A DNA stretch of 42,136 nt from Planctomycetota bacterium (GTDB lineage Bacteria; Planctomycetota; Phycisphaerae; Phycisphaerales; Phycisphaeraceae). The stretch covers positions 1 to 42,136 of the forward strand of contig JAJRXX010000010.1 of the NCBI GenBank assembly GCA_024276075.1, written 5' to 3'. Each line of letters begins with the position of its first letter. The first letter of the stretch is position 1. This document shows positions 17,084-24,666 of the stretch, in pieces. Made by a program: the position numbers and the translations under genes. The notes beneath the pieces were generated by a model. The model did no database searches. It had not been told where the DNA came from and saw only the letters and a list, made by a program, of their open reading frames with translations.

Positions 17084-18004
17084 TTAGAAGACCAACACCT
17101 CACCGCCCTGGTCCGTCACGCCACTGCGCCACGGATACAGAATGCGCGATATTGCAGCCCCCTGCGGCAATGCGATTGCCCCTAGGCCATAGGCTGCGAT
17201 GATCACTCCCGCCGCAACCGCGGCTGTGGGTAACGCCCGGCGAGGCGGAGCCACAAGACGGGGCAATTCCTCTTGCGCCAATTGCTGCAGTGTCGGGCAT
17301 TGCTCGGCCAAATCCGGATCAAGCAGGCGGTTGCACAGGTCGCGCCACGCGTCTGCTTTTCGTCCTAAAAACGACCATCGCGGCGAGTCGGGCACCGGCC
17401 AGCCACCCATCACCTGAACCGGCTTGAGCAAGACCAAGTGATGGATCAACTCCCCCACCAGTTTTTGATCGATGTAGTCAACGGACTCGGCGTCGATCCG
17501 GGTCTCGGGCAGCGGGTCGCTCAACACCACCTTTGTCAGGACGCCGGGCTGAGGTTCGACTAATAGGACGTTGCCGACTTTGAGGTTTGCGTGAGGGCGG
17601 TCGCAGACACCGCGCATCTCGATCAGCGCGTTGACCACGCTGGTGATGATCGTGTGTAGCCTGTGTCCATCGAGCTTGACCTCGCTGAATATCAGTCGCT
17701 GCGCGGACCGGGGATAGAGGTCCGTGACGTAGTACGCCCCGCCATCAATGGGTTTGAATTCGTGTATCGGTGCCCAGTGTTCGGCACCACTTTCCGCGAC
17801 GACCTGCTGGGCGCGTGCCGCGTCGAGGAAACACATCACCCCCTGGCGGCGTGCTTTTGGGCTTAGATTTTCGGGCGGGGGCTCAAAGGACTTGACGACA
17901 TACTTCAACTCCGCATCGCCGTCGATGCGTCGAGCGACGGATACCGTGACAAAACCTCCCCGGTACAGTTCGCGTACGGCCTCGTAGCTACCGTAGGTCG
18001 CCAT
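17084..18004 (-). CDS. Membrane-anchored protein kinase homologue, probable pseudokinase (PpkA position)
   Basis: 306 residues with a recognisable Ser/Thr kinase plan. There is a weak Gly-loop (LYRGGFVTVSVARR, 13-26), a VAIK-like YVVKSF with Lys38, and a catalytic loop HANLKVGNVLL (138-148) in which the HRD Asp is Asn140 while Lys142 and Asn145 are kept. The metal-binding DFG region reads SDPLP (Asp163). One transmembrane helix (~259-279) is followed by a ~27-residue tail, so the kinase domain is cytoplasmic and the end periplasmic. This matches the kinase-TM layout of the T6SS regulator PpkA. Loss of the catalytic base suggests weak or no phosphotransfer. It lies between the TssJ-like lipoprotein and the SUMF1 protein. 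The following ORF is in the same frame, 14 codons after its TAA. No shine-dalgarno is clear at the ATG. Confidence 0.75.
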   Translation of the reverse strand: MATYGSYEAVRELYRGGFVTVSVARRIDGDAELKYVVKSFEPPPENLSPKARRQGVMCFLDAARAQQVVAESGAEHWAPIHEFKPIDGGAYYVTDLYPRSAQRLIFSEVKLDGHRLHTIITSVVNALIEMRGVCDRPHANLKVGNVLLVEPQPGVLTKVVLSDPLPETRIDAESVDYIDQKLVGELIHHLVLLKPVQVMGGWPVPDSPRWSFLGRKADAWRDLCNRLLDPDLAEQCPTLQQLAQEELPRLVAPPRRALPTAAVAAGVIIAAYGLGAIALPQGAAISRILYPWRSGVTDQGGEVLVF

Positions 18005-18050
18005 CGCGTCGGTCCGAGGGGAGTGGGTTCACCGGTGTGTGTGTCCGCTG

Positions 18051-18644
18051 CTACTTTTGCGACTTGAGGGGTGTGGTGCAGATCGCCATGCTGCTCTTGA
18101 TGACGATCTCGATCCCACCGGTCCCCATAGGCCACGCTGAGCCTTTTAGAGGCAGTATCACGCGTCTGGGGTCTTGTGCGCTGGCCATGGCTGAGCCGCC
18201 GACGCCGGGGATATTTGCAATCACAAATAGCCATTTAGCGCCTTTGCCCGGTTCGCTGCTGCCAAATTTTTTGCCCACCCATTTACCCCAGACAGGGTTG
18301 TTGCTCTTGACGATCTTGTCCCTGCGATCGTTATTGGTAAACGTGACCGTGGTGCGGTCGGCGTCGCGTCGCAGCGGATCGTTTGGGCTGAAGTATTTGC
18401 TTACGGGATAGTTTTCCCACGTAGGTCTCTCGCTCTCGTTGATGCCGACCAGGTCTACTTCCAGCGAAGGCAACACGTCGCCGTACGCCTGACGCCAACT
18501 GACGTGATCGAGTACGACTTTGACCTGATAGGCTTTTGGGGACCCGGGCAGGAGCCCGCCGTATGGTGTACCAGAACAGCCGGTCACGCCCATTAACAAA
18601 GCAGCCACAATGACCCAAACGGGCATGCACATTTTTCGCGACAT
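18051..18644 (-). CDS. Outer-membrane lipoprotein, candidate TssJ
   Basis: 197 residues. The ATG at 18644 is picked over an upstream in-frame start (18671) because AAAGGAG lies at the right distance and the product begins with a lipoprotein signal: RK, a hydrophobic core, then VTGC with Cys23 and Ser at +2 (outer-membrane sorting in enterobacteria). The mature part reads as a beta-rich domain: AYQVKVVLDHVSW, then LPSLEVDLVGIN, then a loop region with KYFSPNDPLRRDADR. That order resembles TssJ, a transthyretin-like sandwich that binds the TssM periplasmic end, but the match is by layout only. It is larger than typical TssJ (about 150-170). No other gene in the locus fits TssJ better. It sits 46 bp upstream of the kinase-like gene. 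Confidence 0.5.
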   Translation of the reverse strand: MSRKMCMPVWVIVAALLMGVTGCSGTPYGGLLPGSPKAYQVKVVLDHVSWRQAYGDVLPSLEVDLVGINESERPTWENYPVSKYFSPNDPLRRDADRTTVTFTNNDRRDKIVKSNNPVWGKWVGKKFGSSEPGKGAKWLFVIANIPGVGGSAMASAQDPRRVILPLKGSAWPMGTGGIEIVIKSSMAICTTPLKSQK

Positions 18645-18716
18645 CAGACACTCCTTTTCACATTGACACACGACACGGGCGGATCGACGCTGCGCTACAT
18701 CTCGCCGAGTTGCCGT

Positions 18717-20696
18717 TCAACTTATTTCCTGCCCGACCATGTGCCTCCGCAAGACCGCGTGGACCTCACGGTTGAACTTCCAGTCTATAACAATCAGACT
18801 CCTCGTGCGCAACAATAACGACTCCAGGTCGCCGATCATCGGCTCAAACACCTGATGCAGCCCACCCTGACCCGCGTCGCTGAAGTCCCGACACGGGCAC
18901 CGGGGCACCACCCCGGGAAACGCACGCACGATCATCGCCAACACGCCCCACCACAACTGGGGGGGCACCACGTCAAAGGCCTCGCCCGGTTCGATCGAAT
19001 CAAAACCCAAACGATGAGGGCCAAGCGATCCGATCCAGCGGTCGTCCTGGGCAAACGCAGTACTGATCTGCGCCGTCAGGTCTCCCTCACCCCCGCAGCG
19101 CTGCCCCAGGCTCAAGACTTCGTCCAACGCCACGGAAAGCTTCGTATCGTCATCGACCAGCAGCGTGCGCACAGCGGTTACCCCTAACGCATACAGGTCG
19201 CAAGGCGAGCTGAGCATCGGCACCGTCTCGAACGGCACGTCTGCCATCAACACACCCTCCGCAGATGTTAATGCTTGGCGTGCCTGTTCGGGCAGGCTCT
19301 GCCCCACGGTGTGCAGTCGCCATTCCCCCGCCGCCATCGCCGACTCTCGGTCCAGGTGCGCGTACAGGTTTACCCTGCCATCCGCCAGATTCAGCCGCAG
19401 CCAAATGAGGTCGCTCCGGGCTGGCTCGAGCTGGTCCTGTGTGGTCAGTGTGCCCTCGAGTTTAAAAAGCCCTCCCTGCGTTTCGATGATCTTCCTGATA
19501 CGAACCGACCCCTTGCCCTGTACACGCCTACTAGCGGAGTTCGGGTGATAGACCGATGTGGCTTGGTCGGCGGGTAGGTGGTACTGATATTCGCTGGTTT
19601 GGATCGGCAAAGTGATGGCAGAACCGGGCTCGACCAGAGACGCCTTGGCGGTCCATAAAAAGGGCAGCGCACAGCCGGGGTCCTGGCCAAGACCTACGCC
19701 AAAGCTATCGGGTGTCAGGCTGAAAAACGGACGCTGGGTCTGTTGGGCGAAATCCCTCACAGCGCTGATGGCATCGGCGAGCAAACGCAGCTTCAGGTGC
19801 AGCGTCTCGATCAGGCGTCCCCGGCGCCCCATTCCGCCCAAGAATAGCCACCCGTCGGTGATACGGTGCTCGCCATCGTCACGCGATGCGTTTGAAGCCA
19901 AGCCGTCGATGCCGACCTCGAGTGTCGTGCGCCCGTGCTGCACGCCCTGCCACTGCCGCCCGCCCAGCAAATCCGCAAATGCCTCGAAGCCAATCGGAGA
20001 AAACGACCGGACCATCATCAATCCCCCCGCCCGGTTCAACGCGATCACCTTGGCATCGGCTGTGTCCGTGATGTCCGCCATCGGCTTGCATGCTTCGCTG
20101 GTGGGCGCCTCGGCGGTGACGGGTATAAACGGCGATGCCTCTCCCAATGCTGCGAGGTACAAATACCGGTGCAGCGAGGTGCTGTAGCGAGGCAGTTGCT
20201 TGGATTCCAATAATGCTTCGTCCGTACACAGTTCCCACGGGTGGTCCGACTGGGCGTCGTGCGGATGGATCGGCTGCATCGCGTCAAGGTCGATCAGCGT
20301 CGGCTTGGGGTGGCTGGTCTCCCACCCCGTGACGATCACGGAGCTGGGGTCCAACTGCTGGAATGATTCGAATTGTTCACGCCACCGCCGATCGAGCAGA
20401 TCATTGGTCAACGGCTGTGTAAACGCGGGAATGGCCAGGGGCAGCCCATCAAGGCACTGTATCCATATCTCCACCCACCGGTGCACGCGGCCTGAGATGT
20501 CTGTGACCGCGCCGAGCAACGCCTGAGCGTCTATCGTGTCGCGCAGCACGACCAGGTGCCCCGCGACGGCGTCGGGTTCGCGGCGTACCAGCACGCCGAT
20601 GCGCAAAGACGATGCCGCCTGGTCGCCGCTGATGGGTACCACGGAATAACCCTGCGGGACCTGCGGTCCTGCGTCGTGTTTGGCCCGCAATGTCAT
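18717..20696 (-). CDS. Unknown 659-residue T6SS-locus protein with kinase C-lobe-like motifs
   Basis: I do not recognise this as a named family. No signal peptide or membrane helix is seen, so it is probably cytoplasmic. Two segments recall the C-lobe of protein kinases: RPFFSLTPDSFGVGL (~322-336), placed like a catalytic loop but without the HRD and Asn residues, and SPCDLYALGVTAVRTLL (~497-513), close to the SDVYSLG helix F motif. Between them lies a ~150-residue beta-rich insertion (VRIRKIIETQGGLFKLEGT and following). If this reading is right it is a second, fully degenerate pseudokinase beside the gene at 17084-18004. It is the first gene of the unit leading to the TssJ-like, kinase-like and SUMF1 genes. 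It has AGTAGG just before the ATG, and a long inverted repeat fills its leader. Confidence 0.6.
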   Translation of the reverse strand: MTLRAKHDAGPQVPQGYSVVPISGDQAASSLRIGVLVRREPDAVAGHLVVLRDTIDAQALLGAVTDISGRVHRWVEIWIQCLDGLPLAIPAFTQPLTNDLLDRRWREQFESFQQLDPSSVIVTGWETSHPKPTLIDLDAMQPIHPHDAQSDHPWELCTDEALLESKQLPRYSTSLHRYLYLAALGEASPFIPVTAEAPTSEACKPMADITDTADAKVIALNRAGGLMMVRSFSPIGFEAFADLLGGRQWQGVQHGRTTLEVGIDGLASNASRDDGEHRITDGWLFLGGMGRRGRLIETLHLKLRLLADAISAVRDFAQQTQRPFFSLTPDSFGVGLGQDPGCALPFLWTAKASLVEPGSAITLPIQTSEYQYHLPADQATSVYHPNSASRRVQGKGSVRIRKIIETQGGLFKLEGTLTTQDQLEPARSDLIWLRLNLADGRVNLYAHLDRESAMAAGEWRLHTVGQSLPEQARQALTSAEGVLMADVPFETVPMLSSPCDLYALGVTAVRTLLVDDDTKLSVALDEVLSLGQRCGGEGDLTAQISTAFAQDDRWIGSLGPHRLGFDSIEPGEAFDVVPPQLWWGVLAMIVRAFPGVVPRCPCRDFSDAGQGGLHQVFEPMIGDLESLLLRTRSLIVIDWKFNREVHAVLRRHMVGQEIS

Positions 20697-20708
20697 GAAC
20701 CTACTCTC

Positions 20709-20812
20709 ATACGCATTCTGATTAATTCCCGTGCTTCAATCACAGTAAAGAAGCCCGCTGCCTTACAGTCGCGGCTCGTTGCGTACGCACAAGGATTAAT
20801 TTGAATGCGTAT
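20709..20812 (-). repeat. Long inverted repeat in the leader of the 659-residue protein gene
   Basis: ATACGCATTCTGATTAAT (20709-20726) and ATTAATTTGAATGCGTAT (20795-20812) are inverted copies, 16 of 18 positions matching, 68 bp apart. On the minus strand the 3' arm ends 12 bases before the ATG at 20696 and abuts the AGTAGG ribosome-binding region. The repeat could fold the leader RNA, bind a regulator as two distant half-sites, or be a small mobile element. Confidence 0.55.
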
Positions 20813-20830
20813 CAAACCACCACAACTCTT

Positions 20831-20860
20831 AAAATACGCCCCCTCCACGCCGACACTCAA
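20831..20860 (-). promoter_or_regulatory. Possible sigma-70-type promoter for the 659-residue protein unit
   Basis: On the minus strand TTGAGT (20860-20855) and TATTTT (20836-20831) are separated by 18 bp; each matches four of six consensus bases. Transcription would start near 20824, about a dozen bases before the inverted repeat. The match is moderate and the call rests partly on position. Confidence 0.35.
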
Positions 20861-20900
20861 CACCGCAATCGACGTATCGTGCTACCGGCCACGTGTGCGG

Positions 20901-21191
20901 CTACCCGCCGATCATGACCGTTGGTAAACCGAGGACAATACTCCCCCCGTGAGCGGTGGTGTCGCCCATCCGAGCGGCGGGCTTTTTGCCGATCATAACC
21001 GTCGCTGAGCCCTTGACGATCGAATCCGGGGGGCCCACACACGTACACATGCTGCCCATTGCTGCCGCGGGTAATTTCCCGATCAGCACGGTCGGAGCGC
21101 CGGGCGGGAGAATGGGACCACCCACGTGCGGGACGACACCTGTGACCATCGGGCAAACATGCATATCGGTTATACGTGAGGCTGGTGGCAT
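20901..21191 (-). CDS. PAAR-domain spike-tip protein
   Basis: 96 residues covering a single PAAR domain with no extension. MPPASRITDMHVCPM is the conserved entry with the zinc-ligand region (D-x-H-x-C). It is followed by GGPILPPGAPTVLIGKLPAAAMG, CVGPPDSIVKGSATVMIGKKPAARMGDTTAHGG and a last GLPTVMIGG strand. PAAR proteins form the sharp tip on VgrG and can carry effectors. This one has no toxin domain, so any cargo would be a separate protein. It is third after vgrG, with the two paralogous ~200-residue genes between. AAGGA lies about ten bases before the ATG. The 204 bp after it contain the promoter and leader of the next unit. Confidence 0.93.
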   Translation of the reverse strand: MPPASRITDMHVCPMVTGVVPHVGGPILPPGAPTVLIGKLPAAAMGSMCTCVGPPDSIVKGSATVMIGKKPAARMGDTTAHGGSIVLGLPTVMIGG

Positions 21192-21231
21192 CGACTGAAT
21201 CCTTGTTTGGTCGCCTGTAAATTATAGCGTG

Positions 21232-21861
21232 CTAAACAGGCTTGCTATGTCCGCTGGCCAACTCGATCCCGATTTTGAGAAATTGACAATACACCTGATC
21301 CGCTTGCTGGGACTGGCCGGCGGCGATGGCGATTGCTCCGGCTGCCCCTCGCGCGGCAAGCTGCGGATTCACGTCTGGGGCGGGTATGTCGGGTGCGTCC
21401 TCAGATGCCTGCCCCCATCCCGCGGCGGCGGCGGCCCAGGCGGCGGGGGTGTCAAACGCGGTCTTCTTGGCGGCGGCGGCGGCGGCTAACCGGTTTTCAT
21501 CGGTCGGTTGGCGCACCCACTGCTGAGCTAAACCCACCAGCGAGGTGACAGACGGATCATCAGAGGTTTGCTGCATCGTTTGCAGGCAAATACAGGTCCA
21601 GCGTAGCGCTTCGCGGTTCGGCAGGCCGTATGCCAAGAACTGCACTGCGGGGAGCCAGTGCTCGTGCTCGATCAATAGTTTGAGAAATTCAACAGGGGTA
21701 AGCAGCGGGCTGAGCAGCGCAGCGGCTTCGTCGGTCAGGTCCATGTGCTGACATATCTCCTGCGCTGTGTGTGCAGGGATCAGTGCCAACGTGTCGGCGA
21801 CGAGTTTGCTCGACAGTTCGGCGCTGGGTTTAGCAGCCCCAAAAGGCCATATTGCCATCAC
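21232..21861 (-). CDS. Conserved ~200-residue T6SS-cluster protein, paralogue B
   Basis: 209 residues, soluble, helical and Ala-rich. It is clearly homologous to the preceding gene (21911-22504): the segment LAQQWVRQPTDENRLAAAAAAKK here aligns with DTAQRWVMRTNEQHRRAAMEAAEK there. Both then have [FY][DE]TPAAW[AS]AAAAGW followed by a Pro-rich PDIPAPDVNP linker and a helical end. The N-terminus (MAIWPFGAAKPS) differs. It may belong to the family catalogued as DUF6931, but I state that from memory only. Its place between vgrG and PAAR suggests an adaptor, chaperone or cargo-loading role, which is inference. The GTG at 21861 directly precedes an ATG; either could be used. The Ala codons give a GCC/GGC-rich run at 21420-21490. 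Confidence 0.8.
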   Translation of the reverse strand: MMAIWPFGAAKPSAELSSKLVADTLALIPAHTAQEICQHMDLTDEAAALLSPLLTPVEFLKLLIEHEHWLPAVQFLAYGLPNREALRWTCICLQTMQQTSDDPSVTSLVGLAQQWVRQPTDENRLAAAAAAKKTAFDTPAAWAAAAAGWGQASEDAPDIPAPDVNPQLAARGAAGAIAIAAGQSQQADQVYCQFLKIGIELASGHSKPV

Positions 21862-21910
21862 GAGAAATTCCCAACTTCCTCTGGCATCGGTATCACGTCT
21901 CTTGCGATCA

Positions 21911-22504
21911 TCACGTGGTGAGTCGATCAGGCCATTTGTCTTCGCCGTTGGCGATTTTTAGGCCTAGATCGATTAACGCACTACGTTTTTCTTCTATCTG
22001 TTGCATGGTCTGGCCCTGTACTGAAAACAGGATAGCGGCTGTAGCTGCCAGAGCAGTGAGGTGCTCACCGGGCGGGACCGGTGGCACGTCGGGCGGTGCC
22101 AGGCTCCCCCCACTCCAACCGGCGGCAGCGGCGGACCATGCGGCGGGTGTTTCGTAGCCTGCTTTTTCGGCGGCTTCCATGGCGGCGCGGCGGTGCTGCT
22201 CGTTGGTGCGCATCACCCAACGCTGGGCAGTATCGACCAATTGCTTCAGGGCGGGGTCCGAGTCCGTTGCGTCGACGCTGCGGGCACACTTGCAGGCCCA
22301 CCAGACGACCTCACGCTTGGGCATCCCGTGCGCGAGAAGCTTAACGGCATCTGTGTAGAGCTTGGTTTCAATCAGGAGGCTAAAAAACTCGTCGGGGCGG
22401 TGTTCGTCTTGAAGAAGGGGCTTAGCCTCGTCGGAGAGGTCGAAGTGCAGCGTGATCTGGGCTGCTTTGCGTGCTGCGAAAATACGTTGGGCCACTTCGG
22501 CCAT
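21911..22504 (-). CDS. Conserved ~200-residue T6SS-cluster protein, paralogue A
   Basis: 197 residues, no signal peptide or membrane segment. The layout is an N-terminal helical part (AARKAAQITLHFDLSDEAKPLL), a middle part with VVWWACKCARSV, the conserved block YETPAAWSAAAAGWSGGS (~115-132), a Pro-rich linker (APPDVPPVPPGE) and a final helix region. Paralogue B has every one of these in the same order, so the pair arose by tandem duplication and has diverged considerably. AGAGGTG lies about five bases before the ATG. It follows vgrG by 63 bp. The WxxCxC pairing in the middle (ACKC here, CICL in B) and the conserved tryptophans are the best markers for a family search. Function unknown. Confidence 0.82.
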   Translation of the reverse strand: MAEVAQRIFAARKAAQITLHFDLSDEAKPLLQDEHRPDEFFSLLIETKLYTDAVKLLAHGMPKREVVWWACKCARSVDATDSDPALKQLVDTAQRWVMRTNEQHRRAAMEAAEKAGYETPAAWSAAAAGWSGGSLAPPDVPPVPPGEHLTALAATAAILFSVQGQTMQQIEEKRSALIDLGLKIANGEDKWPDRLTT

Positions 22505-22567
22505 GGTTCACCTCTCTGCTTGCCTCACCTCGTTCGTTATTACCTCGTCGGGTTTGATCGCCCCGGT

Positions 22568-24637
22568 TTAGTTAATCATCACGATCCCGCCCTTGACAGT
22601 CGTCATCCCACTGCCTTCGACGGTAGACATCGCCCCCTTCAGATCAGCTGCGATGCCACCCTGGGCTTTGAAGTTCATGCCGGCTTTGATCTCGGCATTC
22701 ATTTTACCCTCAGCTTTGAGGTTCATGCCGGCCTTGATCTCGGTGTCCATCTTGCTCTTCACGATGATTTTCGAAGCCTTAATCGTGATGTCCTGCGGGG
22801 TCATGACGATCTCGCTGGAGCCCACCTTGAGCGTGAGCTTCTTAGCGGCTTCGATCGTGCTCTCTCCCGCGTCGACCTTTAGCGTGTGGTTGCCTTTGGC
22901 GATGGTAATGTCCTGATTACCTTTTTCGATCTTGACGGTCTCGTTGCCCTCCTTGACGGTCAGGTTCCGGTCCTTCCAAACCTCGATCGTCTGGCTGCCA
23001 TCGGCGGCGTCACTACAACCAACTTTGAGTATCTGGTTATTTAATATCTCGATCGTCTGGTCGCCCTCGTTCTTTTTATCGAAGCCAACCTTGAGCGTGT
23101 CGTTGTTCTCCACGACACGGTTGAAGTTGTTCTCGGCGTGGAAGTAGACTTCCTCCTCGCCTTTTTTCTCCTCGAAACGCAGTTCGTTAAAGGTCTCGGA
23201 GTCACCCTTTTTGGTGCTTTGGGACTTGAAGCCCCATTTAGTCATATTGTCCGGGAGCTTGTAGGGAGGCTTCTGCTCGTCGTTGTAGACGCTGCCGGTG
23301 ATCAGCGGTCTGTCGGGATCGCCTTCGAGGAAGTCGACGACGACCTCTTGACAGATGCGGGGCAGGCAGATGGCGCCCCAAGTCTTCCCGGCCCACATCT
23401 GCGCGACACGGATGAAGCAGGAACTCTTTTCGTCTTTCTTGCCTTGCCGATCCCAGTGAAACTGGACCTTTACCCGGCCGTACTTGTCGGTGTGGATCTC
23501 TTCGCCACTGGGCCCTGTAACGATCGCGGTCTGGGGACCCTGCACGACTGGTTTCGGAGTGACACGGGGTGGGCGGAACTGCTGTCTGGCTTCAATCGCG
23601 GTGAAACTAATTGAAAATTCACTCTCCTGGTTGTCGGATGGGTCGATCGAACCGTTTGAGATATGGTACTGGGCGGCGGTGACGAGATATTTCTTGTTCT
23701 GGTCTTTTCTGGGGTGATCGGAGAGGGTAAATGTTTCGCCACACGTCATCGCCAGCGCGTCGGATGTGCCGGCAGCGACGTGTACCTGCGCGTCGAGTTC
23801 GGCCATCCTGGCTTTGACGTAGTTTTCACCGTCACCGCTTACTATATATTCGCCGGGGTAATCGTAGACCTCGTAATCGGCTGCGTTTTTAAGCTTGGAT
23901 TTTAGCGTTGAAGCCGCTTTGTTCTCAAGCTGTGTGGCGGGCTTCTGGAAATCGAAATCCCGCAGCTCGCACTTGCCGGGTTGGTAACGGCTTTCAACTT
24001 CCCAACGACTGACGTGCTCGAAGTCGACCGCCTCTGCCTGTCCGGGCGGGCGGAACGGTATTTTTTGATTGCCGAAGTGGGAACTGGGGTTGTCACAGAG
24101 GACCAGGTCGTGCTTGGAATCACTGTGCTCGAAATAGTAATAGATCCCCTCCTGCTCCATCAGGCGGCTGACAAAATTAAACGCGGTCTCACGGTATTGG
24201 ACACAGTATTCCCAGTTGGGATACGTGCCGTTAAGCTCCATTTTATAATCGCTAAAACCGAAAGTATTTTTAAAGACATTCTCAAGGATGTCGGGGACCT
24301 TCTTCTCCTGAAAGATCCTGCAGTCTGTGCTTCTGGTTAGTAACCAGAGCCAAGGGACCACGGTGGCTTGGTACTTTCCAAGTCCGGTCCAGACAAACCG
24401 GCTCACATAGCCATTGAAATACCGTGTCTTGCTCCTGCCCAGATCAATCGTCACGGTCAGCGGGGTGCCCAATATTTTCGTCGCATCGAGCTCATCATCT
24501 TCGCTCAATAGCTCCAATTCATAGCGGAACGGGCCGCTGAGCTGTTCCGAACCGGTCATGCTCTGGAGGATGAGCTTGTCTTTCCCCAGTACCGTCTTGA
24601 GCGTAAACGATAGATTCTCTTGAGTTAACTCCGGCAT
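22568..24637 (-). CDS. tssI: T6SS spike protein VgrG (TssI), no effector extension
   Basis: 689 residues, the length of a basic VgrG. Residues 1-~370 are the gp27-like hub (SFTLKTVLGKDKLILQSMTGSEQLSGP at the front; YRETAFNFVSRLMEQEGIYYYFEH at ~150-172). The gp5 OB fold follows with EIHTDKYGRVKVQFHWDR, MWAGKTWGAICLPRICQEVVVDFLEGDPDRPLITGSVYN. The C-terminal third is the beta-helix needle built of short V/I-x-x repeats, with a doubled AEIKAGMNxKA motif near the end, and it stops at GGIVMIN. With PAAR it forms the puncturing tip. There is no toxin domain, so effectors must bind non-covalently. AGGAG precedes the ATG. It has its own promoter-like site (24769-24777) and a leader closed by an inverted repeat. 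Confidence 0.97.
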   Translation of the reverse strand: MPELTQENLSFTLKTVLGKDKLILQSMTGSEQLSGPFRYELELLSEDDELDATKILGTPLTVTIDLGRSKTRYFNGYVSRFVWTGLGKYQATVVPWLWLLTRSTDCRIFQEKKVPDILENVFKNTFGFSDYKMELNGTYPNWEYCVQYRETAFNFVSRLMEQEGIYYYFEHSDSKHDLVLCDNPSSHFGNQKIPFRPPGQAEAVDFEHVSRWEVESRYQPGKCELRDFDFQKPATQLENKAASTLKSKLKNAADYEVYDYPGEYIVSGDGENYVKARMAELDAQVHVAAGTSDALAMTCGETFTLSDHPRKDQNKKYLVTAAQYHISNGSIDPSDNQESEFSISFTAIEARQQFRPPRVTPKPVVQGPQTAIVTGPSGEEIHTDKYGRVKVQFHWDRQGKKDEKSSCFIRVAQMWAGKTWGAICLPRICQEVVVDFLEGDPDRPLITGSVYNDEQKPPYKLPDNMTKWGFKSQSTKKGDSETFNELRFEEKKGEEEVYFHAENNFNRVVENNDTLKVGFDKKNEGDQTIEILNNQILKVGCSDAADGSQTIEVWKDRNLTVKEGNETVKIEKGNQDITIAKGNHTLKVDAGESTIEAAKKLTLKVGSSEIVMTPQDITIKASKIIVKSKMDTEIKAGMNLKAEGKMNAEIKAGMNFKAQGGIAADLKGAMSTVEGSGMTTVKGGIVMIN

Positions 24638-24666
24638 AGCGGGCAGCTCCTCTCAACCAATCTTTT

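Noticed and set aside
21420-21490. GGC/GCC trinucleotide run as a microsatellite
   Set aside because: It encodes the Ala-rich segment conserved between the two paralogues, with mixed codons; no evidence of length variation.
18717-24637. T6SS effector/immunity pair
   Set aside because: No toxin domain, peptidase, lipase or nuclease motif, and no immunity-like gene, could be recognised. VgrG and PAAR end without extensions.
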